64,000 bases of DNA from Bathymodiolus brooksi (lineage: Eukaryota; Mollusca; Bivalvia; Mytilida; Modiolidae). Each line of letters starts with the position of its first letter. Position 1 is the stretch's first letter. Location: contig OY804579.1 in NCBI GenBank assembly GCA_963680875.1, forward strand, positions 15,267,506 to 15,331,505, written 5' to 3'. The notes beneath the pieces are model-generated. The model was not told the origin of the DNA. It was given only the letters and a program-made list of their open reading frames with translations, and did not search any database. Position numbers and translations under genes: made by a program. This document shows, piece by piece, positions 13,801 through 24,475 of the stretch.

Positions 13801-16800
13801 AATATGTTACTGGAGAAAATATATTTATAAGGTATGTACATGCTTGGCTTTAGTTTGTTCACTTCAGATATAGAACAGCAATAAAACCCTTTGATATGTC
13901 ATGTCTCCCATTCATGTTAAATTTACCTATAACCTTGACCTTATATCTACTTACCCTGACAAGAGTTCCATTGTCATCTTCAACAGGACTACTGAAACAC
14001 TATAACCTTGACCTTATATCTACTTACCCTGACAGAGTTCCATTGTCATCATCAACAGGACTACTGAACCATTATAACCTTGACCTTATATCTACTTACC
14101 CTGACAGAGTTCCATTGTCATCATCAACAGGACTACTGAACCATTATAACCTTGACCTTATATCTACTTACCCTGACAGAGTTCCATTGTCATCATCAAC
14201 ATGACTACTGAACCATTATAACCTTGACCTTATATCTACTTACCCTGACAGAGTTCCATTGTCATCATCAACATGACTACTGAACCATTATAACCTTGAC
14301 CTTATATCTACTTACCCTGACAGAGTTCCATTGTCATCTTCAACATGACTACTGAACCATTATAACCTTGACCTTATATCTACTTACCCTGACAGAGTTC
14401 CATTGTCATCATCAACAGGACTACTGAACCATTATAACCGTGACCTTATATCTACTTACCCTGACAGAGTTCCATTGTCATCATCAACATGACTACTGAA
14501 CCATTATAACCTTGACCTTATATCTACTTACCCTGACAGAGTTCCATTGTCATCATCAACATGACTACTGAACCATTATAACCTTGACCTTATATCTACT
14601 TACCCTGACAGAGTTCCATTGTCATCTTCAACATGACTACTGAACCATTATAACCTTGACCTTATATCTACTTACCCTGACAGAGTTCCATTGTCATCTT
14701 CAACATGACTACTGAAACACTATAACCTTGACCTTATATCTACTTACCCTGACAGAGTTCCATGGTCATCATCAACAGGACTACTGAACCATTATAACCT
14801 TGACCTTATATCTACTTACCCTGACAGAGTTCCATTGTCATCTTCAACATGACTACTGAAACACTATAACCTTGACCTTATATCTACTTACCCTGACAGA
14901 GTTCCATTGTCATCATCAACAGGACTACTGAACCATTATAACCTTGACCTTATATCTACTTACCCTGACAGAGTTCCATTGTCATCATCAACAGGACTAC
15001 TGAACCATTATAACCTTGACCTTATATCTACTTACCCTGACAGAGTTCCATTGTCATCATCAACATGACTACTGAACCATTATAACCTTGACCTTATATC
15101 TACTTACCCTGACAGAGTTCCATTGTCATCATCAACAGGACTACTGAACCATTATAACCTTGACCTTATATCTACTTACCCTGACAGAGTTCCATTGTCA
15201 TCATCAACATGACTACTGAACCATTATAACCTTGACCTTATATCTACTTACCCTGACAGAGTTCCATTGTCATCATCAACAGGACTACTGAACCATTATA
15301 ACCTTGACCTTATATCTACTTACCCTGACAGAGTTCCATTGTCATCTTCAACATGACTACTGAAACACTATAACCTTGACCTTATATCTACTTACCCTGA
15401 CAGAGTTCCATTGTCATCATCAACAGGACTACTGAAACAAAGAACAGATAAAACTGAAGGATCTGAAAGTTATTTTGCTTTTTATATAATCATCATCTTT
15501 CTATTGTCACTAATGAGATATAGATTTACCCAGATCAGGTCTTGACAGGTAAAGAAGTGTAGCATGTATTTACTAACATCAGTGATTTTCTTTTAGGTTT
15601 TCAAGCTCAGTCACCACAATAAGTGAATGTTAAGTGAGTGATCGTTGTTTAACGCCAAATGAGCAACTACCGGTATATAATGGCGAGAACAAGTTACATT
15701 TCTATAAGACGTTGATGATGATGTCCACTTTGTACTAGACCAACAAGCTTACATTAGCTGGATTTTTTTAGTACTAGCTCACTGAAAACAACAATCCGCG
15801 GGTAGACATATTGCTCCACTTGGACACATTATTCTGGTTCATAACCAACCAGTTTTTGATCTTAATCCTTAGTGTGTGCTAAGCGGAAAAGCAGCAAATA
15901 CCAATTTTATAGTCTTTGGTTTGACCTGGCCAGGGCTCGAACCCACAGTCAAGCGCACTTGAGGTGAGCATACTAACCATTATACCATTGATGCAGCTTA
16001 AGTGATGTTAAATAACAATTTTATATTGATATGTTTGTAACTATACATACGATACAGTTATGTCTTCTGATATCTGTACACTGTAAAAGTTTCCTCTCTT
16101 TGCTGAAAATTATAACAAAAAATAAATGAAATATCTTATTTCATTTTTATTTTATATTATAGTTTTTTTTTATTACTGTCAATGCACTAAGTGGGTATAC
16201 GTAATACATTGACAGTAAAAAAAAAAAATCAGTGCGGCCAATTTAAGTCCCTGTGTATGGTCTCGTAAGGTAACTTCGATAAGAAGGAATTTTCGATAGC
16301 TATTTTTATTTGCACCTGCAAGTCATGAGCGACTACACTTCCGGTTTATATTTCCTAAGTGAAAGTAGATTGACAAAAGAAGGCTCAAACCAATAAATGT
16401 TTCCAAAAATGCCTTCCGAGAAAGAAAGTACTCTTTTTATCATAACCCTGCATATTTTCGACCATTTTGCTAGAACTTTTAATATAGTATATTGATTATA
16501 TTTAACTCTGGTAACTTGAATTTCACTAGCTATATCGTCTGCAGAGTGTGCACTGTCATATTGATGGGTGGGGTAAAATTTTGATCACATGACGTGATGG
16601 TAGTGAAAAATTTTGAGGCTCTAAAGGAATTATTGATTTCTCCTGGCATCCTTGTGTACTACACAAATCGTGTGACACTCAGAAAAGTACAATGTATGTA
16701 TTGTAAACAAACAAAAAACCCATTTTTATTATGTATATATTAAAAGTAGAGTTGACAGTTAATGCCCCTGAGATAGACTTTAATGATATATCTAATACAC

Positions 16801-19800
16801 AGAAAGAAATTACAACATTTTCTTTTAGCCTACATGTATCGAAAATACCTAAGAAAACCACACCGTTCATGACAAGGAGTACTTGATACAACTTTATATG
16901 AAAAGGTTTGTCAGTGACAGGTCAGTGGTTTTCTCCAGGTACTCAGGTTTCCTCCACCAATAAAACTGACCATCACGGTATAACTGAAATATTGTTGAAG
17001 TGGAGATAAACGCCATGAACCAAACCCAGGCTGTTTAACAAAACTTTTGAATTTTGAAGGAGTTAAAGAAAGACATGAAAAGATTAGTTATTCATTTCTT
17101 TTAAATTGAACACAAGCCATACATACAATAATACAGTAATAGTCAAAGCTTTGACTGGGTGCTGAAATATGAAGATAGAGGGGCATAGATCAACTTGGTT
17201 TCAGGTCGTTCTGGCCCCAAGTCGATTTGGCCCAAGTAGATCTGGCCCCAGTCGATCCGGCCCTAAATTAAAAGTCTATTCGGCCCTATTTAAAATTAAA
17301 TACTTTTGAACTGAAATACACAAGTGTTTATCATTTCAAAATGTTTTTGATCGATTTTAATCTAAAAAATTCAAACATTAGAATTTTTTGTGTGTAATCA
17401 AGAAATCAATGTACTCGTTAAATAAATATATTTATTACAATTAAATGATGATTATACAGCAGTTAGTACTGATTAGTGTAAAAGTCTTTGTTGTACTCTA
17501 AATTAAGCTACACTCAAGCTAATTTTATTGTCTGATATCGCCAATTAATTTGAACAATTTATAAAATCAAGTGTAGTAAAAACATACAAGAACTCAAAAC
17601 CCAAGCTAATTTTAGGGTGTGAGAAATTTGAAAGTCTTTGTTCTGCCGTGCTGTGGCTATAAAAAAGGAACTATGACTATAGCTTTCATTCATTCATTCC
17701 TTCCATGATGTCTTACCCATGTGTAGTGTGTTCCAGACCTGTCAGACCGCGGCAGCAAGCTCTAGAGTGTGACTCCTGTGGAAACTAGTAATCTCCCACT
17801 TATCATTCGGAACACACTTACGCTCAGTAGCCCTTTTCACAAAAATTTGTAAGCATAGTCCTAACTTTTTCACTTAAGATTATCGTACGACAATTCCTAA
17901 GTCCTTTTCACAAAGATTATCTTACGACAAATTTTAATCTTACGACTAAAATTACACTTACGATAAAAATTCTTCCTTAGGTGTACTCAATACAACATTA
18001 TGTGATAAAGTTTGTCAGTGATTTGCAACAGGGGTCCGTTGTTGAACTTGTGATTAAGCTAATCATCTGATTAGCCATAATTACATTTTTAATTCCTAAT
18101 CACATAATTAGCTAATTCAATGATTAAATATGATTAGTTAATAAATTGATTAAAAAAGAGTGCAGCAACAAAATTTAATCACTGCATTAGCTAAGTATGT
18201 GATTAGGAATGAGTCATGTAATTATGGCTAAACATATGATTAGCTTAATCACAAGTTCAACAACGGACCCCAGATCATTAGTTTTCTCAGAGTACTCCAG
18301 TTTTCTCCACCAATAAAACTGACCGATATATTGTTGAAAGGGGCGTCAAGCATCATAAACCATCTTCCTTAGCAACCTAGTTTTATTTCCATAGCACAAC
18401 AAAAAAAATTTTTTTAAATAAAAATATTATATAAAACATCCCGGGCACTAATTTATAAGCAGTTTTATGCTATGATGTGTTTGTAAGTTTATATTGAATT
18501 GTTATCTAATATATGAATCAGTCACCAATAACTGCACAAAATATGAACGGGTATGATTTTCGTATAGAGGAAGATTTCTAATGCATGTAAATTAAAATGA
18601 TCTATAATAATTATCATTACTTGGATTTATTCGTCATCACCCACGCGTGGTTACTTTTGGTAGAAGTATTTTTTTAAGGGAGTGTATCTGGAGTTTGAAA
18701 AAAAACCTAGTCATATATATTATCCATGCTGAATAAATCATTTTATCGGTTGTAACTTGTGTTTCAGCAAAATATTTCCCTCCCCCCTTTTCCCAATTAA
18801 TCCCATCCCACATAAAATTAAACGTTTGTTATTTTAATGATGAAAATTTATCCCGATTTATCTTAGATAGCCCAAATTAAGATGTGTTTATGTATAGCCA
18901 GAGTGTTCGCTGATCATCGAAGTTGCCAGAAATTAATAAATTATATTACTAATATAAAGGCAATATCGAAACGATATTATTGGATCCAGAAACTTCCAGT
19001 TCTATAGCGACTGTTCATACAAAACTTTTGTAAGCGGAGTAGATGTCTAGAAGAAAATCCTGTATTCCTGTTTTTATATAAAAAAAAAATAATGAAAAAG
19101 AAGAATTCTCCCCAAGTTTGCAAGTAGTCTTTTCGATTGTCGACCATTCCCAATTTTAAATCTAAAATTAAAAGAAGTATCCTGATTGTTTTTGTCATAT
19201 GGTAGTTGATATGTAAACGATACACTTTGCTGCACGGAATGCATCGTTATAGACTCTGTTATTAGTCACGCCAAAAAGGAGCAAACAGCAATGTCATTTG
19301 TAGCGTCTGTTTGTATTAAACCATATTTATTTCAATAAACATTTATTAATATGTGTAATGAGGTTTGTCATACGGTCAGAGAAAATGCACGAACGGTGAA
19401 TTGCTCTCTTATTTTCAAGCCGAAGCCCCAATGCATCGTCCATCTTTTTTTCTATTTTTTCTCTTACGATAAAAGACAAGACAAATATTTCTCTTAAGAT
19501 CAAAATTTTACAATTACGACACGGACAGGGTAGTTTTACACGTAAAGTTAGGACTATTTTTACTCTTAAGATTAGCACAAGTATTTTTGTGAAACTCTTT
19601 TTAATCTTAGTTTTACATTTACGACAATTTTTTATGGTAAACATTTTTGTGAAAAGGGCTACAGGTTTGCTAGTTTATAACGTAATATTTATAGTAGGGC
19701 CGAAAACAAATTTGAAGAATGATCCACGTTGTGTATGTGGTCATCTATTTGAGGATGCTATTCATTTTTTTTCTTGAATGTCCACTTTATCAACACGATA

Positions 19801-20491
19801 GAACTTCTCTGTTTAACTATTTTAATAACATTGTTCCCATCTCTATAGAATATATACTCTTTGGATGTAACGTAATTAGTGAAGAATTGAATACTTTATT
19901 GTTCAAATCAGTGCAAAAATTTATTCGACAAACTTGTAGATTTAATAATTATTATCCCCAACCGTGATATTATCTCAACACAATTTATTAGTTTTATCCC
20001 CCCCCCCTTTTTTTCTGTTAAATATTAAAACAATATTTAATATGTATGCTTAGTTTGACATGATTTGGCTTAATTTACTAATTATAATTGATATAGCCTG
20101 TACATTTGCTGTCATTTGATTTGTTTTGTTTATGCTATTAATGTATTAGTATGGAGAGGGACTAGTAAGTTGTAAAAACTTGTTCCCAATCCAATTGTAT
20201 ATATATATTGACAATAAAATCATTATAAAGTAAAAAAAGTAGGGCCGAATCGACTTGGGTCGAACTGGTTTGGGGCCGGTTCCACCTAAAGGATAAAGTT
20301 AAGTAGCAAGTGTCTGGCGTTTCACTGTCCATTTCAAGCAAATGCAAATAATAGTTGGGAAAAGTATGCATACATTTTGCATGGTCTTGATTATTTCGTT
20401 CTGCTTCAACGTGAGGATATCGAAACAAAAGTCTTTCGCCTCTAGTTCCAGAAGTTACCAGCAAAACTGAAAGAGGGTCGAAATCTGTCAT
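1871..20491 (-). CDS. NPRL3: GATOR1 complex subunit NPRL3 (5' part, nine exons; continues past the left edge)
   Basis: NPRL3 pairs with NPRL2 and DEPDC5 in GATOR1, which switches off RagA/B and so restrains mTORC1 at the lysosome (family knowledge). Exons read on the minus strand: 20374-20491, 16051-16102, a 36-nt micro-exon (upstream-most copy 15396-15431), 13472-13661, 12496-12649, 11231-11306, 5040-5154, 3866-3900, 1871-2033. All have GT-AG borders and compatible phases, totalling 939 nt (313 codons). Diagnostic peptides are [18 protein letters not shown] and LLFRYP (longin-domain start), [28 protein letters not shown] and [15 protein letters not shown], each matching vertebrate NPRL3 in order. 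The ATG at 20491 is chosen because the frame upstream has only a TTG and MTDFDPLSV aligns with the known N-terminus. The C-terminal winged-helix half is absent from 1-1870 and presumably lies left of the window. Introns carry SINEs, two minisatellites and a 2.8-kb insertion. Identity is near certain; exon 1-2 borders are the least secure. Confidence 0.93.
3180..3822. repeat. 47-bp minisatellite, about 14 copies, NPRL3 intron 8
   Basis: Unit contains AAAATTGTCAGTACCTTAGA and TATTACTCCACTGGCTTGAC. It ends about 45 bp before exon 8 (3866-3900). I saw no exon-like content beyond a chance AAG|GTACTG on the minus strand. Confidence 0.93.
4086..4995. repeat. 37-bp minisatellite, about 24 copies, NPRL3 intron 7
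   Basis: Unit contains CAGTACAAAGGTAGTAAAAC and TGTTACATTACACTGAG. The array ends about 45 bp from the exon-7 donor (5040). Copies differ by point changes and small indels. Confidence 0.93.
5300..5880. repeat. Degenerate tandem modules around CGGCCATTTTGAAAATGG
   Basis: Four to five diverged copies of a roughly 100-130-bp module containing CGGACAATGTTGAATTTTT, CGGCCATTTTGAAAATGG (a short dyad) and CGGTAGAAATTTTTCAATGT. It resembles modules in the neighbouring palindrome-ended element and may be a decayed relative. Confidence 0.7.
6440..9254 (+). mobile_element. Palindrome-ended interspersed element (AGAGGCTC...GTGAGCT family), long copy
   Basis: Left end AGAGGCTCACAGGAGCCT is a hairpin; the right end pairs AGCTCACATGGCCT with AGGCCAGGTGAGCT. 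Flanks ATAAACC (6433-6439) and AAAAACC (9255-9261) are a probable 7-bp target site. The body has repeated modules with 'GGCGGCCATCTTGG' and 'GTTTCAGAGGAGAAGATTT', including a triplicated 634-bp unit. No transposase is visible, so it is either non-autonomous or a composite. Short open frames inside are repeated by the array and are not considered genes. Confidence 0.8.
7140..9045 (+). repeat. 634-bp tandem unit, three copies
   Basis: Spacing of identical landmarks (7371, 8005 and 8639; 7343, 7977 and 8611) is exactly 634 bp. The first two copies are almost identical over their full length, the third has a few differences and a short deletion. The unit itself contains two related but diverged half-modules. 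Confidence 0.92.
10462..10994 (+). mobile_element. Palindrome-ended interspersed element, short copy
   Basis: Starts AGAGGCTCAGTGTGCTGAGCCT, itself a hairpin, and ends with CTCACATTGCCTTTGGCAAGGTGAG. Flanked by AAAAATT at 10455-10461 and 10995-11001, an exact 7-bp duplication. The body holds two copies of a TGCTTCCTACCAAGTTTCGG module. Confidence 0.85.
11785..12140 (+). mobile_element. tRNA-derived SINE, family 1
   Basis: Same head, body and CACTCA tail as the copy at 1339-1707. It is flanked by AAGCTTAG at 11777-11784 and 12141-12148. It lies in NPRL3 intron 5, minus-gene sense reversed. Confidence 0.9.
13923..15432 (-). repeat. NPRL3: Tandem array of 21 copies of an NPRL3 micro-exon with its splice sites (72-bp period)
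   Basis: Each 72-bp unit, read on the minus strand, holds an acceptor (GGTTCAG or TGTTTCAG), a 36-nt exon encoding [14 protein letters not shown], and a GTAAGT donor, followed by a 36-nt spacer. Entry and exit phases are equal (exon starts one base before the AGT codon and ends with GG), so any copy joins exon 2 to exon 4 in frame. The upstream-most copy (15396-15431) has the strongest acceptor, TTTGTTTCAG. The downstream-most copy (13955-13991) has one extra base, making a 37-nt exon that would shift the frame. Copies differ mainly at two residues: P or H, and D or E; one copy also has N to H. The 36-nt spacer is probably too short to be spliced out between neighbours, and its retention gives an immediate TAA. 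The peptide falls in the acidic linker before [10 protein letters not shown], where human NPRL3 is also acidic. Confidence 0.9.
15638..15997 (-). mobile_element. tRNA-derived SINE, family 1 (reverse)
   Basis: Full-length reverse-oriented copy between the NPRL3 micro-exon array and exon 2. Flanks TTAAGTGA at 15630-15637 and 15998-16005. Confidence 0.88.
16900..17045 (+). mobile_element. SINE family 2, 3' half, NPRL3 intron 1
   Basis: Reads GTTTGTCAGTGACAGGTCAG through CCACCAATAAAACTGACC to TGAAATATTGTTGAAGTGGA. Head absent. Confidence 0.75.
17195..17300. repeat. Short GTCGATYYGGCCC repeats, possible element end
   Basis: Four imperfect 15-20-bp repeats (AAGTCGATTTGGCCC, AAGTAGATCTGGCCCC, AGTCGATCCGGCCCT, AAGTCTATTCGGCCCT). 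The complement (AGGGCCGAATCGACTTGGG) occurs at 20241-20280, beside NPRL3 exon 1, so the pair may mark the ends of an older 3-kb insertion in intron 1. Confidence 0.5.
17985..18370 (+). mobile_element. SINE family 2, interrupted by the 18032 MITE
   Basis: Left part 17985-18031 (TACTCAATACAACATTATGT ... GATTTGCAACAG) and right part 18274-18370 (ATCATTAGTTTTCTC ... GGGGCGTCAAGCATCATAAA) join into one SINE when the MITE is removed. Confidence 0.8.
18032..18270. mobile_element. 239-bp foldback MITE, flanked by CAG direct repeats
   Basis: Begins GGGTCCGTTGTTGAACTTGT and ends with its complement; most of the element folds on itself through repeated TGATTA/TAATCA words. It is flanked by CAG on both sides and interrupts a SINE (17985-18370), whose two halves read on across it. 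The second copy is at 29271-29509. Confidence 0.9.
19690..20222 (+). pseudogene. LINE 3' end: C-terminal Cys-rich ORF2 fragment plus 3'UTR
   Basis: Two overlapping frames read [18 protein letters not shown] then, after a +1 shift, [16 protein letters not shown] and ending [11 protein letters not shown] (stop near 19967). CxCG...HFF.ECPLY is the Cys/His segment near the end of several non-LTR reverse transcriptase proteins. A 3'UTR-like stretch ends at TTGACAATAAAATCATTATAAAG. The element is 5'-truncated and lies 150 bp from NPRL3 exon 1. Confidence 0.75.
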
Positions 20492-20524
20492 CTTCAACCA
20501 AGGCCAAGGGAGTTAATTGACTCC

Positions 20525-20532
20525 ACTTCCGG
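20525..20532 (-). promoter_or_regulatory. Candidate ETS-type site (CCGGAAGT) upstream of NPRL3
   Basis: The minus strand reads CCGGAAGT 34 bases upstream of the NPRL3 ATG. ETS/GABP sites are common in TATA-less housekeeping promoters and often lie close to the transcription start. No TATA box is visible. The match is exact but short, so it could be chance. Confidence 0.4.
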
Positions 20533-22960
20533 TTGAAGTCTGTAAGCATGTAGTGATGTAGGTTTTAAATTTAACATACAATTTGAAAGCACACACACAT
20601 CTAGAAACTAAAGATTATTTTTAATAGATTTCAGCATTTATTCGTTTAAATTTAGCGTTCTAAAGATCACTGAGGCCAGTGAGGGAAGTCGGCACAGTTA
20701 AGTCTGATGTCCTGTGTCAATGTGAGAGGAGAATACTGAGATATTCGATGCTGTTCACCATTTCATTATTGGTAGTAGAAGATTCACATGATTCAATAAA
20801 TTTTCCTTTTCTTTGTATCTGGTCATATAACATTGAAAAGTCTTCCTATATATACATGTAGCTCCAAATCTTTAAATTTTTCAGCTTAATTAATAGTTGT
20901 AAATCTTTCAATTATACAGGTCTCTCTTCCCCCTCCCCCCTTTTACTCAATCACAATCACTATTTTGTTTAGATATTTCCCCCCTTATTTACTTATTTGT
21001 CTCTTCTTCCTCCATCTCTCCCAAATTCCCTTTATTCAATCATAAATATATATACTGAAAAAGAGTTAATTCATATTGATATGGTGGACCTCACATAATT
21101 AGTGATTTTGATTTCATAATTTCAGTTTACATGTTGTATATATTGTGTATTAAATGTAAGTTCAGTCTATCCATCATTCTATGCCAATTCATCATCATTA
21201 ATATTATAAATAATAATAGCTTAAATATAAAGCCATAATTTGGCTATTCCAAATTATATCATACCTATTAAAAAAAGAAGAAAAAAAACATTTTTTTTTT
21301 TTTTTGTATGATCCTGCTATTAATATACATATTATATCATACCTATTAACAAAAAACAAAAAAAAAGAAAGGGAAAAATCTTTTTTGATTTGTTTGTATG
21401 ATTCTGCTATTAATATACATGTGTTTATGCTTGGTAATTAAGATGAATTGCATGTATACATGATGGGTAGATTGATCTATGTCTTATGTAAATTGTGTTC
21501 AAATTGTTCCATCTTGTTGTTGGAGAGGATTTGTATAGGCATAGCCTGTTATCCAATCCTATTGATTTATCAATAAAATATTTGAAATGAAATGTGAGAA
21601 TGAGATTGTGACCGAAATGACCTCTTTTGCTTACTCTTGCTCTTGCATCAGTAAATTTATTCAAATTATTTGTTTGCGTGTGCAATTTTTAATAGTGTAG
21701 ATTGCTTGCTAAATATTCAAATTCATTAATTGGCGTATTAAATATATACAAAAAGTTATTCGCAAATCTCCTCCGAACCGAAAACATTTTTATTGTAATT
21801 AATTTAACTGGGCCCCTACAGTATTTGTCAGAAAGAAAAAAAAATTGTATGAAAGGAGTAGCATATATGTATCATCTCCCTAAGTACAAGACAACAAGCA
21901 ACATTATAATTAGCTACAAGAAAATCTACAGATGATCAAAGGGGAATAACTCTAGGAGAACTTGGGGAACCACTGAACCTTCCTATTTCAGACTCAGTAT
22001 TTGTGTTGATCAGAAACACAGAATGGCTACCAGTCCACCACAGGACATAACAGGGGAAATCCTTTTATGTTCAATATTCTGAACAAATTATGTGTATTCT
22101 ATGGTATTTAAAAATAATATTACTGCAGGTACCATTTCTAATTAAATAAGAATATAATTGACACATGTGGGCTTTAAGGCGTGAACATTTTGAAATAGGG
22201 CAATCACACAAAATATATTAATCGTCCATATGATTGACGTAAATGTAAAGATAATTCATTGCTTAATGAGAATATTTACTAATATTTTTGCAAACTTCCA
22301 TTTTCGATAAATCTGATTTTTTCCCCCTTCGATCTCACATTCACTGACAAATGTCTAATACAATGTATGACAGTAATCAGTTCATTTATTACACCTGGAC
22401 ATAGGACCATACATATTTTTAAATTAATAAATAATTTTTTTCTCAAAAATTCATATCAATGCACAAGAATTATCATTGGATGGTCCCGGTATCATCATTT
22501 TCTTATGGATCAGAAATCCAAGATGGCAGCCAAAGTAGGACATACTTTAGTGAAAGATAGGATCTTAATGTGGAATTAAATAAATTATTTTTTAAATTAT
22601 CGGTAAACTTGATTGAACACATTGTGATTGACTCATCAGGTGAGCGATACTTCTAAATTTGACTAGTTTTTTTCTTTGTATTGATTGATGAGTGCTTCAG
22701 GTAGGATTTCCTCTATAGATAAGTTTTGAATTTCAAGCTTAACTTGATTGCGGTAAAACTGGTGCAGGAGGAAGTCCTGGTGACTTGCTGTGATTGTATC
22801 ATGTTGCACACAGTATATCCCTTTTTGAAATTTTTTCTTTATCCTCTTATTTTCTTGAAAATGGCATTAGTGTCGCATATTCATGGAATATATTTTGTCT
22901 AAAGTAATTTAAATGTTTCATGGGTAATGAAATAATTAATATGGATAATTTGAATGTTTC
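20533..22960. other. Intergenic region between NPRL3 and EF-Tu
   Basis: AT-rich, with the LINE-like tail at 20870-21600 and a short piece at about 22380-22650 related to the palindrome-ended family (AAGATGGCAGCC, CAGGTGAGCGATAC). No gene recognised. Confidence 0.55.
20870..21600. repeat. LINE 3'UTR-like sequence with a two-copy AT-rich duplication
   Basis: Ends AATCCTATTGATTTATCAAT-AAAATATTTG, similar in layout to the 20222 LINE tail. Inside, about 90 bp ending CTGCTATTAATATACAT is present twice (21255-21420) with A- and T-runs. Identity is tentative. Confidence 0.45.
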
Positions 22961-23020
22961 AGGTCACATTAGAATTGAAACAACTTTAGGACAGAACGAG
23001 TAAAGAACCAGTCTAATATC

Positions 23021-24475
23021 ATGAATATAGCGGCTGTATCATTACGTACGTTTCGTCAGAGTAGAAATATTAACAGAACTGTGAGGAGTATTTTTTCAAA
23101 ATATCCATGTTATTCTAGTTTCAATGCATCTAGGAGTAATGCTAGTCATTTGAATTGCTTTGGATGTTTAACTGTAATACAACAATATTCAAGTGATGCA
23201 CCAGCTAGTAAACCTCATTGTAACATTGGAACAATAGGTCACATTGATCATGGCAAAACCACATTGACAGCTGCAATAACTAAAGTAATGTCACAATATA
23301 ACAAAGCTAAATTTGTCAAGTTTGACGATATAGACAAACATCCAGATGAAAGAAAACGAGGAATTACAATCAATACCTTTCATGTTGAATATGAAACAAA
23401 TCAAAGACATTATGCACACACTGACTGCCCTGGACATATTGATTATGTGAAAAATATGATAACGGGGACATCTCAAATGGATGGTGCCATTTTAGTTGTT
23501 GCTGCTACTGATGGTACCATGCCACAGACAAGGGAACATTTGTTATTAGCTAAACAAATAGGAGTTGAAAAACTTGTTGTCTTCTTGAACAAAATTGATT
23601 TGGCAGATGACGAGTTATGTGAATTAGTTGAACTTGAAATAAGAGATTTATTGGAAGAGTATGAATATGACAGTGAAAATACCCCTGTTGTTTGGGGGTC
23701 AGCTCTTAAAGCTTTAAATGGAGAAAAATCTGGACACGAATCTATTTTAAAATTAATGGAAGCAATTGACAGTTATATTGAAATTCCAAAGCGTGATCTT
23801 TCAAAGCCATTTATAATGCCAATAGAAACGGCATTTACTGTGAAAGGAAGAGGAACGGTAGCTGTTGGAACTTTAAAAGAAGGAACTATGACAAAAGGAC
23901 AGGAAGCTGAAGTACTAGGACAAGGGGCTTCGTATAAAACTAATGTCTCTGACATACAAGTATTTCATAAATCTGTATTGGAAGGCTATGCTGGAGATCA
24001 TATAGGTGCGTTATTACGAGGGTTAAGAGCAGAATTAGTTACAAGAGGAATGTTTTTATGTGCTGCTGGAACATTTAGTCAGTATGATGCTTTTGAAGCT
24101 AAAATTTATGTGTTAACAAAATCTGAGGGTGGAAGATCTAAACCAATCCTTGACCAGTATATGTCTATGTTGTTTAGTAATACTTTTAGTATTCAGTCAT
24201 GCATAGTTTTACCTGAGGATTCAGCAATGATAATGCCTGGTGATGCTGTAACAGTACAAATTCTACTGAGAAAACCAATGGTACTTCAAACTGGAAAAAG
24301 GTTTACAATAAGAGAAAATCAGATAACGACAGTGACAGGACTTGTTACTAAGTTACTACCACCGACAGACATTGAAATACTAGGTTTTAACAAACAGAAA
24401 CAAATCACTAATTATGTCGTTGAAAGTAATAGTCAAGTAATTAGGTCAAAGAGAGCAGCAAGAAAAATGAAATAA
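23021..24475 (+). CDS. TUFM: Mitochondrial elongation factor Tu-like protein, intronless coding region
   Basis: 484-residue open frame for an EF-Tu that would deliver aminoacyl-tRNA to the mitochondrial ribosome. Residues 1 to about 65 are basic and Ser/Asn-rich, as in a mitochondrial presequence. GTPase motifs are intact: G1 GHIDHGKT (73-80), switch I RGITIN (113-118), G3 DCPGH with the catalytic His139, G4 NKID (190-193), G5 GSALK (226-230). Domains 2 and 3 follow ([24 protein letters not shown]). The usual PGHAD reads PGHID. About 27 basic residues extend past the normal family end ([10 protein letters not shown]...[10 protein letters not shown]). The ATG is followed by a good presequence and no in-frame alternative is better. 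Animal TUFM genes normally have introns, so this is either a retained retrocopy or an intron-poor paralogue. A possible 5'UTR acceptor (GTTTCAG) lies about 60 bases upstream, and an AATAAA occurs at about 24553. No 3' poly(A) tract or target duplication was seen. Confidence 0.9.
   Translation: MNIAAVSLRTFRQSRNINRTVRSIFSKYPCYSSFNASRSNASHLNCFGCLTVIQQYSSDAPASKPHCNIGTIGHIDHGKTTLTAAITKVMSQYNKAKFVKFDDIDKHPDERKRGITINTFHVEYETNQRHYAHTDCPGHIDYVKNMITGTSQMDGAILVVAATDGTMPQTREHLLLAKQIGVEKLVVFLNKIDLADDELCELVELEIRDLLEEYEYDSENTPVVWGSALKALNGEKSGHESILKLMEAIDSYIEIPKRDLSKPFIMPIETAFTVKGRGTVAVGTLKEGTMTKGQEAEVLGQGASYKTNVSDIQVFHKSVLEGYAGDHIGALLRGLRAELVTRGMFLCAAGTFSQYDAFEAKIYVLTKSEGGRSKPILDQYMSMLFSNTFSIQSCIVLPEDSAMIMPGDAVTVQILLRKPMVLQTGKRFTIRENQITTVTGLVTKLLPPTDIEILGFNKQKQITNYVVESNSQVIRSKRAARKMK

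Larger units (their letters stand above)
17827..19662. mobile_element. Foldback-type DNA element with inverted ends, NPRL3 intron 1
   Basis: Left end GTAGCCCTTTTCACAAAAAT (17827-17846) is matched by its complement at 19643-19662. Both ends are followed by repeated CTTACGAC/ACGACAATT words. A SINE and the MITE are nested inside. No transposase was recognised and no clear target duplication was found. Confidence 0.7.

Noticed and set aside
13896..14204. 102-codon plus-strand frame over the micro-exon array
   Set aside because: Antisense shadow of the 72-bp NPRL3 repeat; the minus strand has the splice sites and the family match.
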